From assembly GCF_003026495.1 (NCBI RefSeq), contig NZ_PYMA01000028.1:1-49914 (forward strand): a DNA stretch of 49,914 nucleotides, written 5' to 3'. This document shows, one piece after another, positions 1-8,598 of this stretch. This stretch comes from Photobacterium sanctipauli (GTDB taxonomy: Bacteria > Pseudomonadota > Gammaproteobacteria > Enterobacterales > Vibrionaceae). The first letter of the stretch is position 1. Every line of letters begins with the position of its first letter. A model generated the notes under the pieces. It worked only from the letters and a program-made list of their open reading frames with translations. It ran no database searches and had not been told where the DNA came from. The position numbers and the translations under genes were made by a program.

Positions 1-121
1 GGCTTCCTTCAGACCCTACCGTTGGCCAATAACGCCCTTGCCATTCGGATTATCTTCCCCTTAGTCGGGGCGATTCAGGTTTCTTTCAACCTGACGGGTT
101 TGCCAGCTTTGCTGGGCAAAC
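1..121 (-). mobile_element. Group II intron, 5' end only (probably group IIC), cut by window edge
   Basis: Read on the minus strand, this stretch begins GTTTGCCCAGCA and runs through a series of short stems to GGCAAGGGCG and then GTCTGAAGGAAGCC. The last two blocks, in this order and spacing, match what I remember of domain I in bacterial group IIC introns such as the Oceanobacillus iheyensis one. The proposed 5' end (base 121) directly follows the T-tract of the tldE terminator, and terminators are the known target of group IIC introns. No reverse transcriptase gene can be seen because the rest lies left of base 1. The first 24 bases can also fold as their own hairpin, so the exact 5' boundary is uncertain. 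An unknown small RNA is the main alternative. Confidence 0.6.
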
Positions 122-150
122 AAAAAAAGCGAGCCATTGGCTCGCTTTTT
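122..150 (-). terminator. Intrinsic terminator of tldE
   Basis: A stem AAGCGAGCC / GGCTCGCTT with a 3-base loop, followed on the minus strand by seven T. It lies 23 bases beyond the tldE stop codon. A shorter T-run on the other side could stop plus-strand transcription too. The likely group II intron starts at its T-tract. Confidence 0.85.
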
Positions 151-172
151 AGTGATTACAATCTTACGAGGC

Positions 173-1516
173 TTACTCGCCAGCAATCTTCATGGTGTCC
201 AACAGCATAGAGCCGGTCTGGATCTGGCTGCGGGTTTCGGTGTCGCTGCCAATCGCCACGATATTTTGCATCATGTCTTTCAGGTTACCCGCAATGGTGA
301 TTTCGCTCACCGGATACTGGATTTCGCCGTTTTCAACCCAGAAGCCTGCCGCGCCACGCGAGTAATCGCCGGTCACAATATTCACGCCCTGTCCCATTAG
401 CTCAGTCACCAGTAGGCCGCGATCCATTTTCTTTAGCATCTGCTCAAAGCTTTCACCGGTCGATTTCACCAACCAGTTATGGATACCACCGGCATGGCCG
501 GTTGGCTGACGGTTCAGCTTGCGTGCCGCATAGCTGGTCATCAGGTAAGTCTGGAGCACGCCATCGGTGATGATCTCGCGGTCTTGGGTTGCCAAACCTT
601 CACTGTCAAACGGGGTACTCGCCATACCGCGCAAGATGTGCGGGCGCTCGCTGATATCCAGCCATTCAGGGAAAATTTGCTCGCCCAGCTTATCAAGCAA
701 GAACGATGACTTACGGTACAGGTTAGATCCGCTGATCCCCATCACCAAGTGACCAAACAGGCCGGTCGCGATATCGGCGGCAAACATGACCGGCGCTTCG
801 CGGGTAGACAGTTTTTGCGGGTCAATACGGCCAACAGTACGTTCGGCAGCATGGCGACCTACCTTTTCCGGGGTCCATAAATCAGAGGCACGACGAGCCG
901 TGGTATAGCTGTAATCTCGCTCCATCTCGCCATTCTTGCCCTCGGCAATCACGCAGCAGCTAGTGCTGTGGCGGCTGGATGCATAGCTAGCCAACATACC
1001 ATGGCTATTACCGTAGACGCGGATGCCATAATGGCTATCGTAGCTCGCGCCGTCGCTAAACTTGATGCGGGAGTCAAACTCAAGCGCCGCTTGCTCGGCT
1101 TCTACGGCAATCGATGCCGCATGATCCGGCTCGGGCTCGTCTGGGTGGAACAGATCCAGATCAGGAATATCTTGCGCCATCAACGCTTTCGGGCCAGGGC
1201 CGGCAAAAGGGTCTTCCGAGGTATAGCGGGCAATATCAAGTGCTGCCGCGACCGTCTGGGCAATCGCCTCTTCACTCAAGTCAGAAGTCGACGCACTGCC
1301 TTTGCGCTGGTTGCGGTAAACCGTGATGCCCAAGGCACCATCGCTATTGAACTCAACGTTTTCAACTTCGCACATCCGGGTCGAAACACTGATGCCCGTG
1401 GTTTTGTTGATTGCCACTTCGGCGGCGTCAGCTTGTTGGCCGGCCATCTCCAGCGCTTTTGCCACTGCTGCTTCCAGCTCGACTCGCTGTTGTGCTACCT
1501 GTTCTTTCACGTCCAT
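173..1516 (-). CDS. tldE: Metalloprotease subunit TldE (PmbA)
   Basis: A 447-residue protein of the TldD/PmbA family, close in length and sequence to E. coli PmbA/TldE. TldE pairs with TldD in a cytosolic metalloprotease that cleaves unfolded peptides, matures microcin B17 in E. coli and is linked to CcdA degradation. TldE carries no HExxxH motif and none is seen here, so TldD supplies the active site. Conserved stretches visible include KTTGISVSTR near the N-terminus, GHAGGIHNW, and the C-terminal YSRGAAGFWVENGEIQYPVS. The gene is separated from tldD by the oppositely oriented darP and ends at a strong terminator. The start ATG fits the family N-terminus. Confidence 0.95.
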   Translation of the reverse strand: MDVKEQVAQQRVELEAAVAKALEMAGQQADAAEVAINKTTGISVSTRMCEVENVEFNSDGALGITVYRNQRKGSASTSDLSEEAIAQTVAAALDIARYTSEDPFAGPGPKALMAQDIPDLDLFHPDEPEPDHAASIAVEAEQAALEFDSRIKFSDGASYDSHYGIRVYGNSHGMLASYASSRHSTSCCVIAEGKNGEMERDYSYTTARRASDLWTPEKVGRHAAERTVGRIDPQKLSTREAPVMFAADIATGLFGHLVMGISGSNLYRKSSFLLDKLGEQIFPEWLDISERPHILRGMASTPFDSEGLATQDREIITDGVLQTYLMTSYAARKLNRQPTGHAGGIHNWLVKSTGESFEQMLKKMDRGLLVTELMGQGVNIVTGDYSRGAAGFWVENGEIQYPVSEITIAGNLKDMMQNIVAIGSDTETRSQIQTGSMLLDTMKIAGE

Positions 1517-1685
1517 ACTTTTATATTCTCAATAATGGCTTACCCCGAACCAATCTAGGCGATCATTCCGATAAACCAATGAAATAGGTATTACTCTTAG
1601 GATAACACCCTCTGTGAGGATTTTGCGCCCCAAATCCCGATTAAACTGGTAAAATAAAAGCAAATGCAATTCCTATGAGCCTGTT

Positions 1686-2210
1686 ATGAGCCGTAAAAAC
1701 CAAAAAGCCCCTTGGGAAGAGGAAGAAGAAATCATCTGGGTAAGCAAATCCGAGATGAAGCGTGACATGGAAGCCCTACAGAAATTGGGGGAGGAGCTGG
1801 TCGAGCTAAAGCCAAATGCACTCGCCAAGATCCCGCTTGATGAAGATATGCTGGAAGCAATTAAAGATGCGCAGCGCTTCAAGAACGAAGCCCGCCGCCG
1901 CCAGTTGCAGCGCATCGGTAAACTGATGCGCCAGGTGGATCCGGAGCCAATCCAAGCCGCACTGGATAAACTCAGAAACAAGCACTCGCAGGCAACAGCC
2001 GAGCTGAAAAAGCTTGAGCAAAAGCGCGATAAGCTGATCGAAAACGGCGACAGCATGATCAACGCCATCTTGGTGGATCACCCGCATGCCGACCGCCAGC
2101 GCCTGCGCCAGCTTGTTCGCCAAGCGAGCAAGGAAAAAGCGCAGAACAAACCAGCCAAGGCGTACCGCGAGATCTTCCAAGTACTCAAAGAGCTGTACCT
2201 AGAAGACTAA
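1686..2210 (+). CDS. darP: Ribosome biogenesis factor DarP (YjgA, DUF615)
   Basis: A 174-residue, strongly charged, mostly helical protein of the YjgA/DUF615 family. The E. coli member associates with late 50S assembly intermediates and was renamed DarP. The acidic N-terminus (WEEEEEIIWVSKSEMKRDMEAL) and the Arg/Lys-rich middle (FKNEARRRQLQRIGKLMRQ) are typical. The gene reads away from tldE; the 169-base gap 1517-1685 must hold both promoters. It converges on tldD with a bidirectional terminator between them. No membrane segment or signal peptide is seen. Confidence 0.93.
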   Translation: MSRKNQKAPWEEEEEIIWVSKSEMKRDMEALQKLGEELVELKPNALAKIPLDEDMLEAIKDAQRFKNEARRRQLQRIGKLMRQVDPEPIQAALDKLRNKHSQATAELKKLEQKRDKLIENGDSMINAILVDHPHADRQRLRQLVRQASKEKAQNKPAKAYREIFQVLKELYLED

Positions 2211-2242
2211 TCGCTGACTGAGCCATGCTCATTCACGGATAC

Positions 2243-2275
2243 AAAAATGCCAGCAACGATGCTGGCATTTTTTTA
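2243..2275. terminator. Bidirectional terminator between darP and tldD
   Basis: Stem ATGCCAGC / GCTGGCAT with a 6-base loop. It is followed by seven T on the plus strand and preceded by a run of A, giving T on the minus strand. It serves the converging darP and tldD. Confidence 0.85.
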
Positions 2276-2301
2276 TTAGGCTAGATAAGCGTGGCAACCG
2301 C

Positions 2302-3750
2302 TTATTGCGTTCCGCCTACGGTCATCGAGTCAATCTTCAAGGTTGGCTGACCAACGCCAACCGGCACGCTTTGGCCTGCTTTGCCACACACGCCGACACC
2401 ACGGTCGATATCCAAATCATTACCCACCATCGACACCTGCTGCATCGCTTCAATACCACTGCCGATCAGGGTGGCGCCTTTGATTGGGCGGGTCACCTTA
2501 CCGTTTTCGATCAGGTAAGCCTCTGATGCCGAAAACACAAACTTGCCCGAGGTGATATCAACCTGGCCGCCGCCAAAGTTCGGCGCGTAGATCCCCTGCT
2601 TCACGCTGGCAATGATCTCTTCCGGCGAATGCTCACCCGGCAGCATGTAAGTATTGGTCATGCGCGGCATCGGCAAGTGAGCGTAAGACTCACGGCGACC
2701 GTTACCGGTTGGGGCAACCCCCATCAGGCGAGCATTGAGCTTATCTTGCATATAGCCTTTTAGCTTGCCGCCTTCAACCAACACGTTGTATTGGCCAGGT
2801 GTGCCCTCATCATCAATGTTAATCGAGCCACGGCGATCCTTAAGGGTACCGTCATCGACAATCGTACAAAGGGAAGAGGTCACCTGCTCGCCAAGCTGAC
2901 CAGAGAACATCGACGAGCCCTTGCGGTTGAAATCGCCTTCCAGGCCATGGCCTACCGCCTCATGCAATAGCACGCCCGGCCAGCCCGCACCAAGTACAAC
3001 CGGCATGGTACCCGCTGGGGCTTCATCGGCATCAATGTTAATCAACGCCTGGCGCAATGCCTCATCCGCGTAGTTCAGCGCAACGGTTTTCCCGTTGGCA
3101 CCCTTGGTCTGGAAGTATTCGTAACCATAGCGGCCACCGCCACCAGCACTGCCGTGCTCGCGCTTATCACCCTTCTCGATCAGCACACTGATCGACAGGC
3201 GAACCAGCGGGCGAATATCGGCAGCATAGGTGCCGTCAAGGGCTGCCACCATCACCTGCTCATAAACGCCGTTAATGCTCACCGACACCTCTTTCACCAT
3301 TGGCTCCTTGGTGCGGATATAACGGTCAATTTCTTCCAGCAAGGCAATTTTTTGGAATTTATCAAAGCTATTTAGCGGATTCACCGGTGCATAGATGCTT
3401 GACGGGTTAGTGGGCACAAACGCCTTCACCTTACCATCACCACCACTGCGGGTAATACCGCGCGCGGCTTTGGCACTTTGGGTCAGTGCCAGTTGGTTAA
3501 TTTGGTCTGAATAAGCAAAGCCGGTCTTCTCACCGGAAACAGCGCGCACCCCAACACCACGGTCGATATTAAACGAACCGTCTTTAATGATGCTATCTTC
3601 AAGAACCAATGACTCATGCCAGCAGGACTGGAAATAAATATCGGCATAATCCACATCCCTCGCGGCAATCATGCCCAAGGTCTGGCTTAATTCTTCTCGT
3701 CCCAACCCCGACTGGGCCAGCATTGTCTTTTCTACAGTTTCCAGCGTCAT
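2302..3750 (-). CDS. tldD: Metalloprotease subunit TldD
   Basis: A 482-residue protein, nearly the same length as E. coli TldD (481). The zinc-binding motif HEAVGH is at residues 263-268 within LLHEAVGHGLEGD, so this is the catalytic partner of TldE. Together they form a heterodimeric peptidase that degrades extended peptides. The gene follows nit by 51 bases on the same strand, in the position tldD has after yhdP in enterobacteria, and ends at a terminator shared with darP. The start ATG is preceded on the minus strand by AAGAG at a suitable distance. Confidence 0.96.
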   Translation of the reverse strand: MTLETVEKTMLAQSGLGREELSQTLGMIAARDVDYADIYFQSCWHESLVLEDSIIKDGSFNIDRGVGVRAVSGEKTGFAYSDQINQLALTQSAKAARGITRSGGDGKVKAFVPTNPSSIYAPVNPLNSFDKFQKIALLEEIDRYIRTKEPMVKEVSVSINGVYEQVMVAALDGTYAADIRPLVRLSISVLIEKGDKREHGSAGGGGRYGYEYFQTKGANGKTVALNYADEALRQALINIDADEAPAGTMPVVLGAGWPGVLLHEAVGHGLEGDFNRKGSSMFSGQLGEQVTSSLCTIVDDGTLKDRRGSINIDDEGTPGQYNVLVEGGKLKGYMQDKLNARLMGVAPTGNGRRESYAHLPMPRMTNTYMLPGEHSPEEIIASVKQGIYAPNFGGGQVDITSGKFVFSASEAYLIENGKVTRPIKGATLIGSGIEAMQQVSMVGNDLDIDRGVGVCGKAGQSVPVGVGQPTLKIDSMTVGGTQ

Positions 3751-3801
3751 CTCTTGTGCTCTTGTTATATTCCGAACACCCGCGATAGCGGCGTGGCGGT
3801 A

Positions 3802-4620
3802 TTATCGCTGGTGAACACCAAAACGCGTGTGTTGCACCAGTGGCATATTTGTTCTTATTGCTTGGCTGAGCTCCAAATCCACATCAGCCAGCAGTACTCC
3901 CGTTCCTTGTTGCTGGCAAGCAACCACCTGCCCCCAAGGATCCACAATCATTGAATGACCCCATGTTTCGCGGGATTCATTGTGCTCACCCCATTGTGCC
4001 GCGGCAATCACCCAGCACTGGGTTTCAACCGCACGCGCCCTTAGCAATAGCTCCCAATGGGCTTTCCCTGTCACCTTGGTGAAGGCAGCAGGAACAACTA
4101 TGATATCGGCACCTTGTTCACGTAATGCCGCATAAAGTTGGGGGAATCTGACATCATAACAGATTGATAGACCAATGTTGCCATACGGCGTCGCGATCAC
4201 CTTGATGTCGCTACCCGGCTTGAAAGTATCTGATTCCCGGTAACTATGGTGCTGATCTTCGACTTCGACATCAAACATATGGATCTTGTTATAGTGCTCG
4301 CGGCACTCGCCCTGATCATCAAACACCAAGGCCGTTGTCGTAATAGCGCCATCGGGCTGGCGAATTGGCATCGAGCCAATCAACACCCAAATTCCCAACT
4401 GGCGAGCCATTTGGGATATCGCCGATTGCAGCGGCCCCTCACCCAAAGGTTCGGCGTGCCGCTCATAATCACTTCGGGAGCCAAACACCAAGCAGTTCTC
4501 GGGGGTTAGTACCAACTTCGCCCCTTGCAGTTGCAGCCCCTTTAGCTTCAACTTCAGATGCTTAAGGTTCGTTTCAGGGTCGGCGCCTGAATTCATTTGT
4601 ACGATGCCAACTTTTGCCAT
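3802..4620 (-). CDS. Nit-family carbon-nitrogen hydrolase (deaminated glutathione amidase-like)
   Basis: A 272-residue nitrilase-superfamily amidase. The catalytic triad is visible: Glu41 (LTPENC), Lys112 (HYNKIHMFD) and Cys154 (LSICYDVRFPQ). The sequence resembles the Nit1/Nit2 branch, whose characterised members hydrolyse deaminated glutathione, a side product of transaminases; the substrate here is inferred. I chose the ATG at 4620 (MAKVGIVQMNSG) because the family begins there and GGGAG lies 6 bases upstream. An in-frame ATG at 4677 would add 19 residues with no family similarity. It sits between yhdP and tldD, which are adjacent in E. coli. Confidence 0.9.
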   Translation of the reverse strand: MAKVGIVQMNSGADPETNLKHLKLKLKGLQLQGAKLVLTPENCLVFGSRSDYERHAEPLGEGPLQSAISQMARQLGIWVLIGSMPIRQPDGAITTTALVFDDQGECREHYNKIHMFDVEVEDQHHSYRESDTFKPGSDIKVIATPYGNIGLSICYDVRFPQLYAALREQGADIIVVPAAFTKVTGKAHWELLLRARAVETQCWVIAAAQWGEHNESRETWGHSMIVDPWGQVVACQQQGTGVLLADVDLELSQAIRTNMPLVQHTRFGVHQR

Positions 4621-4698
4621 TACTTTCTCCCTAGCATCATCGGCTGCAGACCCTGAGATCGCCAACCGATGCTCCATGCTGTTCTGCTTTTGTATTGA

Positions 4699-7600
4699 TT
4701 ATTGTTGTTTTTTCAAATCTTCCGGCACAGTGTATTCACCGGTAAAGCGTGACTGCTCGGTAACAACCGGCGAGTCAATCGAGCCTTTCACCCGGTAATT
4801 AACCTGGGTAAATACATCCAATACCGGTGACAAGGCTGTCGATATGGCAAAGACATAGATGGCCGTTTGCGGTGCGACGGCAAACGCCGTTAACACCGGA
4901 ATACCCGATGTAAAGTCAGGAATAAACCTCACCCGCGCATCGACAGTCTCATTTACAAGATTAGCACTTCCCTGAATAAACATATCCCCGGCAAGTGCTT
5001 GCATTTTAATGTCTGTTGTTTCAAAGCGGCCATTTTCAATATGGCCGCTACCACGAATATAATTAAAGGCCAGGCCATCATCGAAGATCCCCGAGAAGTC
5101 GAGCTGCATCTTGCGCACAATCGAGTCGATACTAAATAGCCCCAACAAGCGTCCGGCACCACCGATATCGCTGATCACCCCTTGTCCGGTCTCCGACTTC
5201 AACTCACCAGAGAGCGTCTCGCGGTGCATAGACCAAGGTGCCCCTTGCCACTGAATCGAAGCATAAGTGTTGAACTCCGCGCCTTGGATGCCACCAGAGA
5301 TACCAAAGCGCCCCATCAAGTCAGAGCTGTTCTCGCCATCAATATCGAAGGCTATCTGGGTTTCGTTTCTATCGCCCGACAATGTCCAGTGGCCATCGAG
5401 GTTAAGCGATGTTGCGCCGGAGTCGACGGTAAAATTCAGCAGCTCAATGGTATTACCATCACGGCGAACCTTCCCGGACACTTCGCCCAGACGGTAGCCC
5501 TGTAGCCAGGCATCATCCATGGTAATGTCCATTTCGGGGATCTTGGCCATCATGCTACGGTCAAACTCTGTCGCTGGCGGAATATCGCGTTGCGGCTGGT
5601 ACTTCTTACGCGTTTCTTTCTTTTCCGGAACGACCATGTCTGGAATATTGAGGTGCAAACTCTCTAGCGCAATGCTCAGAGGTTTACCCTCTGGCCAAAA
5701 GGCCTCGCCCTTGGCTTCGCGGCTGCCGAGTAATATATGCCATTGTTTGTTCTGGTTGCGGATAGCCAAGTCCACCCGGCTCCAATCCAGAGTCGCGAGC
5801 TTGAGTTGGCGAACCTGGGCGTTCACCCTCGTTGGCACCGGAATAACAGGCATGGTCGTCAGTTCATCAGACTGCGCTGATTCGACAATTTTCTCGTCGA
5901 TATCACTAAATAGCTCAATCCAGCGATCAGCATCTAGCGTCGGGCTGTTTATCGTCAACGCATGGTTGCCCTTGACCAGTGACTGGGGCCGGCCTGTGCC
6001 GACAACCCATTCGCTGGCATCTATCTCCAACCGCTCTGGCACTAGATTGATCATCGCTTGATACTTCATATCCGGCGCCGTGATCAGTCCGGTTAATGAC
6101 TGGGCATTGCCTGAAGCCGTCAGCAAAATATCATCACGCTTTCCGGCCTGATGCGCCAGCGGGTACGGCAGTTTGCTATTGATATCATCGAGACCGGCCT
6201 GCAGATCAACCCGGTAGTCAAAGCCGGTATCATGCAAGTCAATATCAACCTTGCTTTGCCACTGGCTGATCCCTGATACATGGGCGAGTAGCGGATCCTG
6301 CAAGTGGGCTTGCAGCGGGGCCACTTGCCACTTGCCGCCTAGATCAATCCCCACTTTGTAGCCGGTCTCAACGCTATTACCGGCAAAGCCAAAGGTAATT
6401 GGCTGCGAAAGCACATTTGCCGCTAACTTGTCGCCAGTGACAATATCGTTATCAAACTCGATGATCCCACTCACCTGCTCAAGCGGAATTGGCGGCGTAT
6501 CGATGGCCACTTGGTTATCAGCCAGTTTCGCGCTCCCCCATGCCCGTACATCACTGCCGTCAAAAGGAATATCTAGCTGGAAACTAGACGTCACCGGCCC
6601 GCTAACTTGTACCGTGGTTAAAGCGGCCCCCACCGAGTCGACCAATGGCGTGGCCATCATATAGTCACGCACCTGCTGACCTTCGGCCGCGACATCAATG
6701 CTCAGCTTGAGGTGGCCATCGCTGCTCAGTTCGGCATCACCCGTCACCTGCGAAGCCGTTGCCCCCATTGTTTTGGCATGGGTGGCATCGAGGTACATAA
6801 AGTCGTTCTCGAACAGTAAATCAAGATCGAGGTCGGTCAGTTCAGGCCAAGCCGTGTCAAAACTGAACGTGCCTTTGCGCATGGGTACATAGGCTTGGAA
6901 AATACCGTTGTTACCGCCGTAAGGGAAATCAGCCAACTCGCCATACCAAAGCAGCTGGGCATGTTCTGCCCGCCCGCCACGTATTGCGGCAGACAAGTAA
7001 TCTGTCAAGCTCTGGCCCAGCGCCAAGGTTGGCAGGTAGCGCCAAGTTTCACCGGCCTTGCTCGCGGTTGCCTCGCCGTAAAACGACAACCAAGAGGGGG
7101 CATCAGCTGGAAAGTCCAAGCGGAACTGGCCATCGGCGCTCAAATGCGGGGTGCTTACCGTTAGGTGATCGCTCCACAAGCGCCAACCGTCATCGCCCAC
7201 TTGCCAATATGCTGTCACATCACCCTGGTCGATTTGCAACGGCGCTTGGAATACCTCGCCGTAAGGCAGCTGATCATCGCGCAGCGACAATACCGCCTTG
7301 CCGCCGTTCAGATCGCCGGTCACTTTTGCATTTAACTTATGGATCGCCGGCAGCAATTCCCATTGCGCCATACCAAACTGCTCAAGCGCCAACGAAAAAC
7401 GCGGTGAGCTTTGCTGGTCTGCAGCCACCCGAATGTCCCGTAGGACACCCGCCGGTTGCAAGGTATTCACCATTTCAAACGCGGTACTGTCATCAGGCAT
7501 AAAGCTAATGAATGGCCGTAAATGGGAAAGCGACAGCTGGGTGATTGCCAATTGCCAGCCATCAGGCTGCCAACTTGCCGCCATATCAAATGCAGGCCAA

Positions 7601-8580
7601 GGCTGATCATCGGTTTGCAGCTCCATTTGGTCGCTATCAACCCGCCAGCCCAGCTCGCCGTCATCGCGCAGAATAGGCTCTAGGCTAACCAAGCCTTGGC
7701 GAATTCGGAATTCGTGCTTCTCCTCTCCCTGCTGCCAGCGTAGATAGCTGTTATCCAAGCGAAGCAGGCTCTTGAGCAGGCGGCCACGCTCCATGGTCAG
7801 CCAGACCTCGGTATTGAGGTTGCTGCTAGTGATATTGGCTTCGGTGTTCTGCTTTTTGTTCAACCAAGGGGTAATCGACAAGTTGCGCGCCTGAACATAG
7901 AGCTCACCGGAGAGCGCGGCTAGCGAGTGCTTGTCGGATAAGTTAGCAATCACTCGCATTTGGCTGAAATGGGTATCGGCGATGCTGATCACCCCTTCTG
8001 CCCGCCGTTGGCCGCTGCGGGTGTCCCACTTCAAATCTTCAATGTTAACGGTAATTTTTTCTTCGGCAGGCGACATCAAGGTGACAGCCGAATTCCTGAT
8101 CGAAAACTGCCCCAACTGAACCAGCAGCAGCTCCTCGAGCCGCTCGATTGTCGATGCTTGGCCACGCTTTTCGCGCTCGCCACTATCACCCGACAGGCCA
8201 GTTAACTGGGTTAAGTCAAGACGCAGCTGGTCAATGCGGATATCTTTGAAGACCGGGTTTAAGCGCACCACGGAGCCCAGCATATCGAGCTGCATGGAGA
8301 CATCACCGACTTCGACCAGCGAGTCCGGGTTGTCAGGTATCGTCAACCCAACATCTTTAAGCACCAAGGATGGCCCGAAGTTGAGCCAGTGGCCCTCAAC
8401 ATGGGAAATATCGACTTGCATACCAGCTTGGGCAGACGCCCACTGGCGGATGGGCTCACGGTAATCGTTAAGCTGGGGAAGGAAAAGACGCAGACCTGTA
8501 ATCGCAATTGCGGCCAGTATCAATAAAATCAGCACTAGCCACATTAATCCACGTACCAGACGAACTGGAACTGTTGTCAC
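4699..8580 (-). CDS. yhdP: AsmA-like intermembrane lipid transport protein YhdP
   Basis: A 1293-residue protein with a single N-terminal membrane segment (about residues 10-32, VRGLMWLVLILLILAAIAI), a long beta-rich periplasmic body and an AsmA-like C-terminal region. E. coli YhdP (1266 residues) acts with TamB and YdbH in moving phospholipids to the outer membrane. Length, topology and position after rng all agree. The start is GTG with GAGG seven bases upstream; the gap to rng is 18 bases, so the two are probably co-transcribed. The C-terminal segment with its hydrophobic stretch (PVLTAFAVAPQTAIYVFAIST) is typical of the family. Confidence 0.93.
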   Translation of the reverse strand: MTTVPVRLVRGLMWLVLILLILAAIAITGLRLFLPQLNDYREPIRQWASAQAGMQVDISHVEGHWLNFGPSLVLKDVGLTIPDNPDSLVEVGDVSMQLDMLGSVVRLNPVFKDIRIDQLRLDLTQLTGLSGDSGEREKRGQASTIERLEELLLVQLGQFSIRNSAVTLMSPAEEKITVNIEDLKWDTRSGQRRAEGVISIADTHFSQMRVIANLSDKHSLAALSGELYVQARNLSITPWLNKKQNTEANITSSNLNTEVWLTMERGRLLKSLLRLDNSYLRWQQGEEKHEFRIRQGLVSLEPILRDDGELGWRVDSDQMELQTDDQPWPAFDMAASWQPDGWQLAITQLSLSHLRPFISFMPDDSTAFEMVNTLQPAGVLRDIRVAADQQSSPRFSLALEQFGMAQWELLPAIHKLNAKVTGDLNGGKAVLSLRDDQLPYGEVFQAPLQIDQGDVTAYWQVGDDGWRLWSDHLTVSTPHLSADGQFRLDFPADAPSWLSFYGEATASKAGETWRYLPTLALGQSLTDYLSAAIRGGRAEHAQLLWYGELADFPYGGNNGIFQAYVPMRKGTFSFDTAWPELTDLDLDLLFENDFMYLDATHAKTMGATASQVTGDAELSSDGHLKLSIDVAAEGQQVRDYMMATPLVDSVGAALTTVQVSGPVTSSFQLDIPFDGSDVRAWGSAKLADNQVAIDTPPIPLEQVSGIIEFDNDIVTGDKLAANVLSQPITFGFAGNSVETGYKVGIDLGGKWQVAPLQAHLQDPLLAHVSGISQWQSKVDIDLHDTGFDYRVDLQAGLDDINSKLPYPLAHQAGKRDDILLTASGNAQSLTGLITAPDMKYQAMINLVPERLEIDASEWVVGTGRPQSLVKGNHALTINSPTLDADRWIELFSDIDEKIVESAQSDELTTMPVIPVPTRVNAQVRQLKLATLDWSRVDLAIRNQNKQWHILLGSREAKGEAFWPEGKPLSIALESLHLNIPDMVVPEKKETRKKYQPQRDIPPATEFDRSMMAKIPEMDITMDDAWLQGYRLGEVSGKVRRDGNTIELLNFTVDSGATSLNLDGHWTLSGDRNETQIAFDIDGENSSDLMGRFGISGGIQGAEFNTYASIQWQGAPWSMHRETLSGELKSETGQGVISDIGGAGRLLGLFSIDSIVRKMQLDFSGIFDDGLAFNYIRGSGHIENGRFETTDIKMQALAGDMFIQGSANLVNETVDARVRFIPDFTSGIPVLTAFAVAPQTAIYVFAISTALSPVLDVFTQVNYRVKGSIDSPVVTEQSRFTGEYTVPEDLKKQQ

Positions 8581-8598
8581 TCAATTGCCTCGCAAAAA

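Noticed and set aside
1..121. Signal recognition particle RNA, because of the GAAGGAAGCC block on the minus strand
   Set aside because: The flanking sequence does not form the SRP hairpin and lacks the GGTCAGGTCCGGAAGG context; the group II intron reading explains more of it.
968..1558. A 196-codon plus-strand frame opposite tldE
   Set aside because: It is fully antisense to a well conserved gene, with a low-complexity, unfamiliar protein and no ribosome site.
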